From: Populus alba
Taxonomy: Eukaryota; Streptophyta; Magnoliopsida; Malpighiales; Salicaceae
NCBI RefSeq assembly: GCF_005239225.2
Contig: NC_133287.1
Location: 12,691,493 to 12,755,492 of the forward strand
Direction: 5' to 3'
DNA: 64,000 bases
Shown here: in pieces, positions 23,210-35,345 of the stretch
Position numbering within the stretch: the first letter of the stretch is position 1
Layout of the letters: each line of letters starts with the position of its first letter
Notes under the pieces: model-generated
The model's database searches: none
What the model was told of the DNA's origin: nothing
The model's input: the letters and a program-made list of their open reading frames with translations, nothing else
Made by a program: the position numbers and the translations under genes

Positions 23210-24605
23210 TCTCTATATATTGAATAATCATCTGCCTTCTATGTCTTTTTTTTAAAAAAAAATATACAAGGAAATTCTTAATTTTGACAAGGTTATTTCT
23301 TGTTATTGAGTAAATGATGTATGCATATATATATAGACACACACACATATAATTTTTGCGGTTATGGTTTAAAAATATAAATTTAAAATAAATTTCAAAA
23401 AAGAATTTTTAATAAAATTTATAAAAAAATGATATATTGATTAACCAACCACTGTTATTATTGAAATACAATGCAAAAGCTCAATACACCAATAAACAAA
23501 ATCCAAGAGGTGTTTATAACTTATAACTGAAGTTGCCTTTCCATTTATTGTGCCCCTTTCAAATGAATTTGTCATTTTGTGAAAAGTTTCAAGTCGAAAC
23601 TTTGAAAGAAGTGCGAGGTCAACTACTCCTTGCCTTCTTTTATACTTGTGTTAGTACAAACAAACAGGATTGACCTTGCCGCTCTTCTCAAGGGCACTTT
23701 GCCAAGTCTGAGCACCCAGAATTCTTTACCTACTGTTTTATTACACAGCAAAACAACAATTAACAATTCAACTGGCTTAGTTCTATAGTGATTGATATAT
23801 TCCATAGAGGAATAAGGTAGTCTCTCATTGTCCGCAAGAAAATTGAAGCAAAATCACTGTCCTATACAATATTAAGGAACATTAAGTTGTTTAATCAAAC
23901 TGACAGCACGCGTCCACTTCTGTTCCGTTCCCTTGAGTGGAGGCAAGACATGTGAATTTGTCAGAGTCCAAAAATAAGATGTCACGGTTTTGATTCCAAA
24001 GTAGCTCACAATTGAGTACAGATGTAATGATCACATGAATACTTGCATTTTTTGGACCTAGGTGGAGAGTCGGAGTCCTATAAATGTTTGCGAAGAAATT
24101 ATTGTCTTCAACAAAAGAGTGACAAACAGCTGTGATTACACATGGATAAATATAGAGCTGCACCTAAAATTCAAAATCATGGCAAAAGCAAGCACTCAAT
24201 AGCCTTTATCTAGAATTATGTTGCTTCCTTCAACACTTCATCAATATGTTTAGAAAGGGAAAATCTAGAGACAAATTAGAAAAGCAAAAGAGCAAGAGAG
24301 AGAGTGAGTATGTCACTCTTACAAGTATATTGAACTTCCTAAAAGGGAAAAAGGAGTACACAAGACCCTGTTTTTTTCCATTTCGAAAGTATATAACCAT
24401 CAGAATACATGACTGAGGATCTAATAAACCTGCTTAGGATAAATTATTCCCTATTTCTTCTATTGCATTTCCCCATATGAACCTCCCTACAAACATCCCA
24501 TAAAACCTGCTGTACAACAAACAACGCACAAGGAAAAACCCAGAAAAAATTGAAACCAAAAAAGAAGACTAGGGAGAAACGAAAATCTTGAGTTTCCACT
24601 GAAAA
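23210..24605. other. intergenic DNA downstream of the glutaredoxin gene
   Basis: The left part is AT-rich, with a short TATATA/CACACA run at 23,321-23,347. The right part, adjoining the minus-strand gene, should contain its 3' untranslated region and polyadenylation site. Short minus-strand open frames at 23,623-23,805 and 23,891-24,163 have no recognisable motif and I do not call them genes. Confidence 0.5.
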
Positions 24606-25576
24606 CTAGTCACAGCAAATGGGGCAGCGTATTAGTCCATTCTCATTGCAATCAGGGCAACGCTGAAACCCATATTCACCAGTCTCTTCTCCTTCTTCTA
24701 ACTCTTCCTGTTCTTCATCATCACCTTCATAATATATCTTACAACTCCCTGAACATGTCTCACAAGGCACAAACCTGATATCCCCACAAGTTTCACAAGC
24801 CTCTCCAACCCCACCTCCACCACCATCACCCAACATTTCACATCCTTCAACCAGTTTCTCTAATTGTCTTTCCTCGTGCATTCGCCGAATTTCCTCTGCT
24901 CCGCCAACGTATTTTCTCCCAATAAACACTCTTGGTAACCCTCCCCCACTAAACCCTTCTCCCATTAGCTCTCTCAACTCCTCCTTGAACCCTGAATGCA
25001 TTGATACATCTCGTTCATCAACGCGGACTCCTAAGCTTTTTAATATCAACCTCACATGGCAACAAGCCTCGTATGTTTTGCGCACCCCTCGCAAGCTTGT
25101 AAAATAAACAACTAACTTATCCTTACTGCGCTCACAATCTTTTGCAACAAAATTTACCTTTACAACATCATTCACAAGCAATGACGAATCATCCCTTGCA
25201 AAATGAGGCCGTTTCTCGCTATCTATTGGCTTAATGTAAAATGAATGTGTGGGAGAGACCTCTGCAGGATCGAATTCCGGACACTTGGAATTAGCATCCT
25301 CATCTGCAACTTGAAGCCACCCAGGCGTGTTATTATCAGGAGACAATGTGCCATTCGGCTGCAAATTCATTTTGGGACTATCAGGTATTGATCTTGGATC
25401 ACGAGAAACATCAAAAGAGAAACTGCGAAACCGATGAGACAAATGAGGAGTCATCATATCTTCAAGCCCTGCCATCAATTCCCAAGTATTGATAGTTTCT
25501 GGCTCTCCAGGTGATGTCATAATTGGAGTCCTTGGAACAACTTTTGGGATTTTTTCTTGGATCATACTAGACCAAG

Positions 25577-26515
25577 GCTCCGTTTGTTTGCAGGAAAGTG
25601 GTTTCCTTTTGGAAAGTGAATTCCGAGGAAAGTGAATTCCTGGAAAGTGAATTCCGGAAAAGTATTTTCCGATGTTTGGTAGTGTTATGGAAAATGAACT
25701 GGAAAATACTTTCCAGTGTTTGGTTGTGTTATGGAAAATGAACTGGAAAATAATTTAATAATGAATTAATTTTTTTTCAAGTTTATCTAATATATATAAA
25801 ATATTTAATATAAAATATTTAATCACTTACAATTGTCATAACCCAATTTTGACCTTTTTTATTTTTATTATTTAAAAAAAATGATAAAAAATAAAAATGA
25901 AAATAAAATAAATGAAGGATGAATTAAAATTTGGGTTAAGGGCAACATGATTGGAAGTTTAAAGATTTAATTAAACTCTTGACTAGTTTAATTAATTAAA
26001 TCAAGGGTTTAATTGGAAATTGATTTAATTAAATTTTAGATTATTTTAATTAATGAAATCAAGAGTTTAATTGAATAATTAAGAACTTAATTAAACTTTG
26101 ATTTAATCAAAAACCCAGGACTTAAATAAAATAAACCAAGAGAACCGGCTTCGTCTTCATCTTTAGGAGCAGCAGACCACACCTTTGCATTTTAATTCAC
26201 TGCTACAGTAGCAGTGAATTATAATTCGCTGCTACAGTAGCAGTGAAACTGTAGAAGTGAATTATAATTCGCTGCTACAGTAGCAGTGAATTATAATTCG
26301 CTGCTACAGTAGCAGTGAATTATAATTCACTTGCACGCCAAAGGAAAGTGTTTTCCTTTCTTTAACCGAAGGAAAACACTTTCCTTTCTCAAAGCAGTGA
26401 TGTTATGTTGACTGGAATTAAGTTTCCGTTGACTTACTGTTTCAGCTTGTTACCAAACATGGGAAAGTAAGGAAAACGAATTCCAGGAATTCGTTTTCCT
26501 TGAAACAAACAGAGC
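25577..26515. mobile_element. 939-bp non-autonomous TIR element inserted in an exon
   Basis: The ends are GCTCCGTTTGTTTGCAGG and, inverted, GCTCTGTTTGTTTCAAGG (15 of 18 match). They are flanked by CCAAG (25572-25576) and ACAAG (26516-26520), an imperfect 5-bp or perfect 4-bp duplication. The subterminal regions repeat GGAAAGTGAATTCC words. A perfect 16-bp-arm palindrome lies at 26469-26501 and a perfect 19-bp-arm inverted repeat at 26340-26387. There is no transposase frame. The superfamily is uncertain because the duplication is short and degraded. Confidence 0.8.
26194..26330. repeat. 29-bp palindromic tandem repeat inside the TIR element
   Basis: Units of GCTGCTACAGTAGCAGTG plus AATTATAATTC repeat about four times. 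Each unit contains two nested palindromes (CTGCTACAGTAGCAG and GAATTATAATTC), so the array can fold on itself. Confidence 0.9.
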
Positions 26516-26848
26516 ACAAGTCTTGGCCTCAATTAGTCCCATCGAAAACTCCTCCTTGCTATTCAATTCTTTACTATCCTTCACAAACCCATTTGATTCA
26601 TCAAAATCACTAACATTCTTCCTTTGATCATCGCCTTTCACAGCAACATCAACAGTACCATTCTGATTCTGATTCGCAGAATCAAGCGCGAGTGTACCTA
26701 ATGTGGTGGAGGTGAGTGCCACCACATGGTAGCTATCGCCTTTTTGTTGTGGTGGATGAACAACATGCATTGAATAGCTTCGAGGCACCGGTGAATACGG
26801 TGTCTGGCAATGCTTGCATCGCTTTTGTTTAGAACTTGCGCAACCCAT

Positions 26849-28180
26849 TCCTTCTTTTCACAATTCAAATCAATTGAATATCAAAACAAGCAAAAGTCAA
26901 AAAATAAATGACAAGAGAACTAGTAAAACAAACATCCCCCTGTCTGGAGGATGAGTTGGATTGGAAGGTCTATTTGGTAGAGATTCTGATGATAAAATAA
27001 TAAAAAAAAGAAAAGAAAAGGAGGATTATGAAGAGATTAAATGATTAAGAAATTGCTTAAAGTTGAAGAGAGAATCAGAAAGAAGCTTCTTTTCAGTTTC
27101 TAGTTTGTGACAGAGGAGAAGAAGAATAGTAATAGTAATAATAGATTATCACCCGCATTTATCTATTTCGTAAATAAGGAAAAACTGCAAAAGACAAGCT
27201 TCATCAAAACACGTTAAACAAAATGAAAAACATCAAGAAACAAGAAACTTCCTAGATGGGGTTTATTAATTGATGATTAAGAAAACAAACCCAGTTTTAA
27301 TCAAAGAAAGACTTGTAGGGATGGAAATTAAGGTATGATCCCCTTAATAAAACCAAAAGTTTGGAACCTTGAAGAAATGCTGGAGATTGGAAAACGAATT
27401 TAATTCTGTTACGGAGAAAGAAGGTAAATTTAACGGGGGAAGGAGAATTTTTTTTTTTTTTTTTGGATTTAGATATCTGGGGGTTTCCAAAAATGAATGA
27501 AATGATTGGATAGAAGAAAAGAAAGGGAGATTATGGATGGAACGATGGAAAGGAAAGGAAGAATGAAAGAAGAAATTTGAATTCTTCAAAGTCAAAATCG
27601 AAAGGCGCATAGCTTTATTCTTACAAGCAATTTTTCTCTTTCTAGAATTTAAAAGGGTAGTAGGATAGGAAGTGAAGAAGTTAGTTTTGAAGGTTTTGTT
27701 GCTTTTAAACGTTTCTAGTTTTTGTTTGTTTGTTGTGTAGGAGGGAGAGGGGGAGAGAGAGAGTGTGAAATGAGGAAATTTGGAATTGTAGAAAGAATGG
27801 AATCGCCAAATGCGGGAATTATTGCTTGAATGTCTCTCCTCACCCACAAAATATACAGAGTGTTGACATCATAAAATTTTGAGAATGTCTTCTGCTGAGG
27901 AGAAAGATAGAAAATGGAATGGAAGCCTCCTTGTAAAGGTTGTTGAGGCCATGCCAGTTTCTCATTGGATCGTGTGATAATGAAGGGGCAAATATGATTG
28001 TGCGGCTAACCGCCAGTAAGAGAGCTTGGGATTTTTCATTTTGGCTTTGCAATATGCTAGTGTGGGTGATCAAGATTTAACCAGCCATGCTTTGACCAAT
28101 CTAGGCCGGAACCAACTGGAATTTATTAAATGGAAAAACCATTACGCCAACACAGCTTTTGTAGCCTAGATTATTAAGGG

Positions 28181-28211
<31 letters not shown>

Positions 28212-28680
28212 GAAAGAAAAAAGAGTTATTTCTAATGTTAAAGAAATCCTTCCCTTTTTGTTTTCCCTTTATTAGCAATGAGATTACAATGAAGGTGAGA
28301 TTTGAACTAAAGAGGTCTAGCAAGCTAAACCAAAGTAGACACGCCAAGAAAAAAATAGCATGTCAAATTAGAGACCGAGTCAACAATAAACACTGCAAAT
28401 CTGTTTGATTCAATCCCTAATGATATGATTGCTAAAATTCTCAAAAACATCTTCCAACAATAACTAAAAGACTATAAAAATGTAAAAACAAAATAAAATA
28501 ATCTAATTTCATTATAATATTTTACCTAAGATTTGATTAATATTGTAAAAATCATAATAAAAACTAAATAAACAAAACATCTACACAAGTGTGCCTTTAA
28601 CATGTTATAGTTATACTACTAAATAGATTATTCACGTTACGCTACGGGCTATGTTAAATTTTTTCTAGCATAAAAAATTA
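26849..28680. other. upstream region of the glutaredoxin gene and intergenic DNA
   Basis: The first few hundred bases should carry the promoter and 5' leader of the minus-strand gene. I could not fix a TATA box or RNA start. Long A/T tracts sit at 27,449-27,464 and 28,182-28,206. The minus-strand open frames at 27,344-27,847 and 27,840-28,073 have low-complexity composition and no family signature. Confidence 0.4.
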
Positions 28681-28683
28681 TGC

Positions 28684-29400
28684 TCAGATGATTATTAATT
28701 TGGGACCCAGGTCATTCATTAAGTTAGGAGTTACCTCGGGAGTAACGGTCGTTGTTCCAAGTTGTGCAAGGGAAGGATATTTCTTTTTTATGCTCAATTC
28801 AGTTTCTATCTCCACTCCTTCCTCCATCTCAATTTGTTTCAACCTTTGCTCTTCAAGTTCTTTCCCACTTCGCAGCGTGATCAAACTAACATTCTCTTTT
28901 GGATTCAATGCTTGGGAGGGCAACTTCCTATTGATTTGTGCCTCCAATTTCCCTACACTTGAAGCTACTTACCCCATTTACTTCTCTAAGTTGTGATTAC
29001 TTGACCATGTTTCTTGTTGAAAAGACATGACATTTTGTTGCAAGGTTACAGTGTTAGAAGCCAAAGTTTTTATCATCTTATGAAGTTCATCACTAGATGA
29101 CGACCCCATAACATTGAAGTTTGTGAATGGAGGGGGTTGTCTCGCTTGATAATTCTATTGGGGTTGAAATCCATGGGGATGGAACTGTCGGCCTTAATTG
29201 CCTTGTTAAGGTGAGTTCTCATAACATAATTTGGGATGATCTCTCCATTCAGGATTGTAGGTGCTGGAAAAGGGATCATATTTATGCTAAGGTTGTCCAT
29301 TGAATACTACATCAACTGCATTAGCTTGTTCAATGTAATCTTCTTGCATTATTAGGTACATATCCAAAGCATGTCCTTGTAAAGAGGATATGCTACAAAC
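28684..29400 (-). pseudogene. Athila-like gag fragment, opposite orientation to the adjoining pol
   Basis: On the minus strand the sequence reads, from 29,400 down, a broken gag part with YDPFS-like and HPN-like words. It continues through MDNLSINMIPFPAP (29,300) to EAQINRKLPSQALNPKENV and LRSGKELEEQRLKQIE (28,947-28,684). These are the same blocks as at 9,900-10,363 and 14,306-14,460, so it is a second, independent gag copy. It ends abruptly at the protease region. Confidence 0.8.
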
Positions 29401-30264
29401 TTTTTTTTAGACTAGTCTTGTTCAGAACATCGTTTCCCTATAGGAAACAAAAGGTCAATACCTAATTCTACTAAAAAAATTGTTATGAACAGCACCGCTT
29501 CTGTAAATGAACGGTACCTGATGCAATCATATGATTCGATAGTTTCACCCACATTTAACTAGTGTTTTACCTATGTTTTATATATAAAATGCCTTGATAT
29601 TCTTTTTTTTATATATATGTTTTGAAGGCACCTTTGGATGAAATATGCAAAAAGGAGTAAATTTGAGGTAACTGACAAATTTGACCTTCAATTGATGTTT
29701 TGTGCAAAGCGTGAGCTCTAGAGGTCAAAATGAAGTGATTCCAGTGGCATTAAAAAGATAACATCCATACCTTTCTGGAAATCTAAGGAAAGAGGAAGAG
29801 CATGGAAATCGTAGCCTTCAAAGTCAAATCTCGCAATCTGTCAGTGTTGACCTTCAACCATTCCGACTTCAATATCTTGAGCTACAGAAGTCCAATTGAT
29901 GCAAACTCAATTGTTTTGGATTCCTGACTCATATTCTTATCAACTCTCCAAATGCAACCAACAACGATGTCATATAAGGGAGATATGATTTTTCAAAGAT
30001 GACAACTAAATTCTACCGGCAAACAGGTTTCGTGAAGAAACAGGTCCAAATTACTTTCCATATCATCTAAACTGAGATTCAAGTTTTTATTTCAGCAATT
30101 AAGCTCCTTTAAGCCAAAGCTTGAAGATTTCATGCAAGGCTATTTCTCTTTTTTTGGAAAAATAGTTATTGAAGTACTTAAATGTAAACTGTCTACTTAA
30201 GGGAGGACTATTTTGTAAAATAGAGACTAGGGTTTCCTAGGATATAAAAAGAATGAGAGAAGAG
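29401..30264. mobile_element. retroelement-derived spacer with LTR-like promoter
   Basis: There is no coding frame. GGATATAAAAAG near 30,239 followed by AGAGAAGAGAAGGGAG looks like a TATA box and RNA-start region of an LTR. It lies between a minus-strand gag and a plus-strand pol, so it marks a rearrangement junction. Confidence 0.35.
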
Positions 30265-31978
30265 AAGGGAGAACAACCAGCCTACTCGAATCACCCTTCA
30301 ATTAGCTGATAGGTCAATCAAGATTCCCAAGGGTATTATTGAGGATGTGTTGGTCCAAGTAGATAAATTCTACTTTCTTGTTGATTTTGTAGTGTTAGAC
30401 ACAGCACCTATTCAAGGTTTTAATGCTCCCATCCTAGTCATCTTAGGTAGACATTTCCTAGCTACTTCCAATGCTTTAATTAACTGTAGGAATGGGGTGA
30501 TGAAATTGTCTTTTAGGAATATGACTGTGGAGATGAACATATTCAATGTCTCCAAACAAATTGGTGAACATGAGGACATTAGAGAGGTAGATTTGATCCA
30601 AACAGTTTGTTAAGAACACTTTGAGAGAGAATGGATAAAGGATCCATTAAAGAGAACTTTAATTCATGATGAAAGACTTTATTCTTTGGAATGTGTTGAT
30701 GAGGAAGTAAGAGAACTCGAGACTTATTTGGATCCAATGCCTATTATGTCAATGGGTCAATGGACCCCATTGTTTGAACTTTTGATTTCAGCCCAAGTGA
30801 AAGTTGAGGCATCTTTTGTCCAACCTTATAAACTAGAAAGGAAGCCTTTACCAAGCGATCTTAAGTATGCATTTCTAGGGGAAGATGAATCATATCCTAT
30901 TGTGATTTCATCAAAACTTAGCATAAAGTAAGAACAAAAACTTTTGAAAGTGGTGAGAAAACATAAGAAAGCAATTGGGTGGACAATTACTGACTTGAAA
31001 GGAATTAGCCCTCTTTTATGTACACATATAATCTATCTTGAAGAAGAGGCTAAATCTGTGAGGCAAATGCAAAGACAATTGAACCCAAACATGAAGGAAG
31101 TAATGAGAGGTGAAGTGCTTAAGCTACTTGATGTAGGTATCATTTACCCCATTGCCAACTCAAAATGGGTTAGTCCAACCCAAGTTGTCCTTAAAAAATC
31201 TAGAGTCACTATCGTGAAAAATGAAAATAATGAGCTAGTGCCAACTAGAATCCAAATTGGATGGCGTATGTGCATTTATTATTGTAAGTTGAACATGGTG
31301 ACTAGGAATGACCATTTTCCACTTCCATTTTTAGACCAAGTGCTTGAAAGAGTAGCCGAAAGAGCTTTCTATCGTTTTCTTGATGGATACTCAGGATACA
31401 ACCAAATTGAAATTTCCTTAGAAGACCAAGAAAAACCACTTTCACTTGTCCTTTTGGTACTTATGCTTATAGAAGAATGCCTTTTGGCTTGTGTAATGCA
31501 CCAGCCACTTTTCAAAGGTTTATGATGAGTATCTTTAGTGACATGGTGGAAATTGTTTTGAAAGTTTTCATGGTTGATTTTTTAATTTATGGGGATTCTT
31601 ATGAGTTGTGTCTAATGCATTTAGAAAAAGTCCTTGAAAGGTGTGAGGAGAGCAATCTTGTACTTAATTAAGAGAAGTGCCATTTTATAGTGACATATGA
31701 CATTATCTCAGGTCACATTGTTTCTTCAAAAGGGATAAAGGTGGATAAGTCAAAAGTTGAAGTCATTCAAAAATTACCTACCCCTAGGACTGTGAAAGAT
31801 GTGAGATCCTTTTTAAGACACGTTGGTTTTTACCGAAAATTCATTCATTCTTTTAGTACCATTGCCAAACCATTGTGTAACTTGTTGTCACAAGATGTCC
31901 AATTTGATTGGACATCAAAATGTCAAGAAGCTTTTGAAAAGCGTAAAGGGTTGTTGACCACTGCATCAATCATGCAAG

Positions 31979-33915
31979 TGATTAGTACTTAAAAGTGCAT
32001 ATTTATCAAAGTTTTATATCATCATTTTGCACTTAAAGTATCAATAACTCCTTAACTAAAGCATGATTTATAATAACAAGTCTAATACTATAAAATGCCC
32101 TAATATATGGTAAATGTTCATCTTAAATACAGGCCTATCACATAAATTAAAGGATTGATTGATGAATTCAACTACTGAAATTTATGAAGATAAAAAGAGG
32201 GTGAAACTTAGAAAAAAGATGTTGGTGCAGTCCAAACTGAAACACTGTTCGGTAATTGGGTCATATCTCGAGTTCTAGATGTCCAAATGACCTCAAATTG
32301 TTACACAAATTCAGTAAGACATAGGCCTACAACTTTCATGTTTTCATCAAGATCTAAAAAGACCGTTTTCAAGTCCAAATTATAGCAACAACAGAGAAGT
32401 CTGAATTTGTCCTACAGCCCGAACACTGTTCAGTGTTTGGCCCATATATGAAGTTCTAGAAGTCCAAATCACCTCCATTTTTTTTCCTGGAAAGCTGAAT
32501 CAATTTCCTACAACTTTCATGCTTTCAAGTGGACCCAGTTCTGATGCTAGCATTTTCATTTTATTCAGACAAGAAGATAAGAATTTTCACAAAGTCAAAA
32601 GTTGGCCACCCACTCAACAATTAGTCATCAAATCAATAATTTTGAATTTTGGCCTATAAAAATAGGCATTTGCCATGTATTTAGAAGCTTGGTTGTTCAG
32701 ATCAAGTTCATGCTCTTTATTTCTCTCTTTATATTTTTTTTGTAATTTTTAAGTTTTGCTTTCATTAATATCTTGTTTATGCTTTTCATTTCATTTCCTT
32801 TACTTAGTTAACTTGTATTTTCTTTATGTTCTTGTTTTGTTTATTTATGTTTCTCTTCTTCATTATGTTTAGCTAAGTTTATTATGTCAAGGTGAAAAGG
32901 TTACACTAATGGTATAAGAACAAGTATGGTGTAAACTCAACATGGACCTTAATGTTTAATATTAACATGTCTTATCTTTTTATCTTACTAATTCTTAATA
33001 CATTGCTTGTTAAATGGTTAATCTAGATTTGTGTTGTATAATACTTGGCACAATAAATGTTTGGCACTCTCATAGCCCAACCGTATGGTATTACCTACAC
33101 CTGGGCTATGAAAGGAACTTGATTTGTTGTTAACATCAGTTAACATCATGAATTCCTGACAATATTTAAAAGTTTGGTGTTATGTAAATAAGATAATTAA
33201 TATGATCATGTTAATAATTTATAATGAGCTATTAATGATAAATCATCCGATTGGAACCTCCTTCGTGTGTGGTTTCCAAATTGAGTAATAAGAGTTTATA
33301 CTATACTTGTTTGAAATACCATTAGTGGATCCTCTAACTTTGACATTTGTTTTTATCATTGTTTAATCCTTACATTAATCTTTCATCTCAAAATTCTCAT
33401 TAATTTCTTCATTTTCTTCTTTTATTATTACTACTACTACTACTACTACTACTACTATTATTATTACTATTAATATTATTACTATTACTATTACTATTAC
33501 TATTACTATCACTATCACTATCACTATCACTATCACTATCACTATCACTATCACTATCACTATTACTATTACTACTATTATTATTATTATTATTTACATG
33601 TTGTTTATATTATATAATATATCTCTTTGATCTTTTCATAAACTCAGTATATAGGCTGGAAACCTGTGACCCGATCTTTTAGATCATTCTCAGGTATAAC
33701 ACGCCACGTACTGAGTGTTATTATTACTATTAATATTATTATTATTATTACTACTACTACTATTGTTATTATTATTGTTATTGTTGTTATTGTTGTGTTG
33801 TTATTTATAATTTATACAATTAACCTCTCTGTGGTTCGACCCCGGTATTGCCGGGTTATTTATTACTTCGACACTCCTGCACTTGGGAGAAGACATCAAT
33901 CTTTTGGTCGTGTCA
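31979..33915 (+). mobile_element. complete 1937-bp solo LTR of the TGATT family (copy 3), TSD GCAAG
   Basis: It runs from TGATTAGTACTTAAAAG to GGTCGTGTCA, with canonical TG and CA ends. GCAAG at 31974-31978 and 33916-33920 flanks it exactly. Excising the LTR and one GCAAG joins the RT-RNase H frame without a shift. A TATA box (CCTATAAAAATAGG) lies at about 32,653-32,667, supporting plus orientation. There is no PBS, PPT or coding sequence, so it is a product of LTR-LTR recombination. It serves as the reference for copies 1 and 2. Confidence 0.92.
33420..33592. repeat. (TACTAT/CACTAT)n microsatellite inside the solo LTR
   Basis: TACTAC, TACTATTAC and then about ten CACTAT hexamers run together. 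A second related tract is at about 33,718-33,798. They sit at the same place in the LTR as the tract at 1360-1540. Confidence 0.95.
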
Positions 33916-35345
33916 GCAAGCTCCTAATTGGTCTTTACCATTTGGATTGATGTGTGATGCTAGTGATTTTGCGGTAGGGGCTGTTTTAGGGCAAAGAAAA
34001 GATAAGAAGCCTCATGTCATTTATTATGCTTGCAAGACTTTGAATGATGCTCAATTGAATTACACTATAACTGAAAAAGAACTCTTAGTTGTGGTCTTTG
34101 CATTAGACAAGTTTAGGTCTTATTTGGTTGGATCTCTTGTTATTGTTTTCATTGATCATGCAGCATTGAAATACTTGCTCACAAAAAAAAAAATGTCAAG
34201 CCACATTTGATTCGATGGATCCTCCAACTCCAAGAGTTTAACCTTGAAATTCGAGATAAAAATGGAGTAAAGAATGTAGTGGCTGATCATTTGTCCTGTC
34301 TTTCAAGCGATGAGACCATAATTGATTAATCTCCAATAAATGAACTCTTTGCTAATGAAAATTTATTTTGTGCAGGTACTGTTTCCTACATTGGCTCTCC
34401 ATGGTATGCTGACATAGCAAATTACCTAGCCACAAGTCAGGTTCCTTCTCATTGGTCTAAACTTGACAAACAAAAATTCGTGTGCAACGTGCGTACCTTT
34501 TTTTGGGATGACCCCTACCTATTTAAATACTGACCTGACCAAATTGTTAGGTGGTGTATCCCTGATCATGAAATTCTAAGTGTAATTAATTTTTGTCATA
34601 CATTAGCCTGTGGTGGGCATTTCTCTTCCAAGAAAACCATTGCCAAGATCTTGCATTGTGGTTTTTATTGGCCCACCATGTTTTAAGATGCCCATGCCTT
34701 ATGGGTTGTATGTGACCGATGCCAATGACTAGGTAACCTCAATAGGCATAACATGATGCCCCTTAACCCCATTCTTATTTTGGAAATATTTAATTGTTGG
34801 GGGATTGATTTCATGAGACCTTTTCCAAGTTCATTTGGCTACCAATTCATCTTTGTAGCTATTGATTATGTGTCTAAATGGGCGGAGGCCATTGCATCTC
34901 GCACCAATGACCATCGAGTTGTGGTCAAATTCTTGAAAAAAAATATTTTCTCTCACTTTGGCATGCCCTGGGCTATGATTAGTGATGGGGGAAAGCATTT
35001 TTGTAACAAGCCTGTTGGGATGTTGATGAGAAAATATGGTGTAATTCACAAGGTCAGCACCCCCTATCACCCATAGACTAGTGGGCAAGCTGAGTTGACA
35101 AATAGAGAGATTAAGAACATTTTAGAGAAAACAGTCAATCTAAACCGTAAAGATTGGTCCTTACAACTAGTTGATGCTTTGTAAGCATATCGCACTACTT
35201 ACAAGACCTCTTTAGGAATGTCTCCTTATAGGCTAGTTTATGGAAAGCCTTGTCATCTCACTATTGAGATTGAGCATCGTGCATATTGGGCCATCCGGCA
35301 ATTCAATTACAATGAAAATGAGGTTGATAAAAATAGAAAGCACCT

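Larger units (their letters stand above)
24606..26848 (-). pseudogene. glutaredoxin-domain protein (At5g39865-like), split by a transposon
   Basis: The N-terminal part reads from the ATG at 26848 (MGCASSKQKRC, an N-myristoylation/palmitoylation-type start with basic residues) to EAKT at about 26,521. The C-terminal part is open from 25,573 to the stop at 24606. Removing the insert at 25577-26515 and one duplicate target site restores a single frame of about 432 codons. The C-terminal part has a glutaredoxin-like fold (about DKLVVYFTSLRG to KLVEGCE). As in this plant subclass, the usual CxxC active site is replaced by TSLRG, so classical thiol-disulfide activity is doubtful. It ends in four CxxC pairs (CETC, CETC, CPDC, CPIC), a DnaJ-like zinc-binding pattern. 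With the insert, translation from the ATG runs into a stop soon after EAKT. A shorter product from the downstream Met at 25565 would keep the glutaredoxin domain but lose membrane targeting. Splicing at the GT and AG sites nearest the junction gives stops. The insert could be allelic. Confidence 0.8.
30265..35345 (+). pseudogene. Athila-like pol (protease tail, RT, RNase H, integrase), interrupted
   Basis: From about 30,270 the frame reads a protease tail (VDKFYFLVDFVVLD, LGRHFLATSNALI). Reverse transcriptase follows at 30,950-31,978 with GWTITDLKGISP, a PIANSKWVSP block, and MPFGLCNAPATFQRFM after a frameshift near 31,480. The catalytic box reads FMVDF where Athila has FMDDF. After the inserted LTR, RNase H resumes at 33,921 ([45 protein letters not shown]). 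A zinc-binding HH-CC segment is near 34,600-34,735. The integrase core (WGIDFMRPFPSS, VDYVSKWAEA-like, ISDGGKHF, STPYHP) ends near 35,345. Numerous stops make it non-functional. Gene order protease-RT-RNase H-integrase is that of Ty3/gypsy. Confidence 0.88.

Noticed and set aside
23891..24163. 90-codon minus-strand frame with several Cys residues
   Set aside because: No domain, no neighbouring exon signals and no match to a known family. It lies in the probable 3' flank of the glutaredoxin gene.
27344..28073. Two minus-strand frames upstream of the glutaredoxin gene
   Set aside because: Low-complexity Ser/Phe/Asn content and poly-Lys from an A/T tract; no family signature.
33375..33950. Frames encoding (Ile-Val)n or (Ile-Thr)n repeats
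   Set aside because: They are translations of the triplet and hexamer microsatellite in the LTR.
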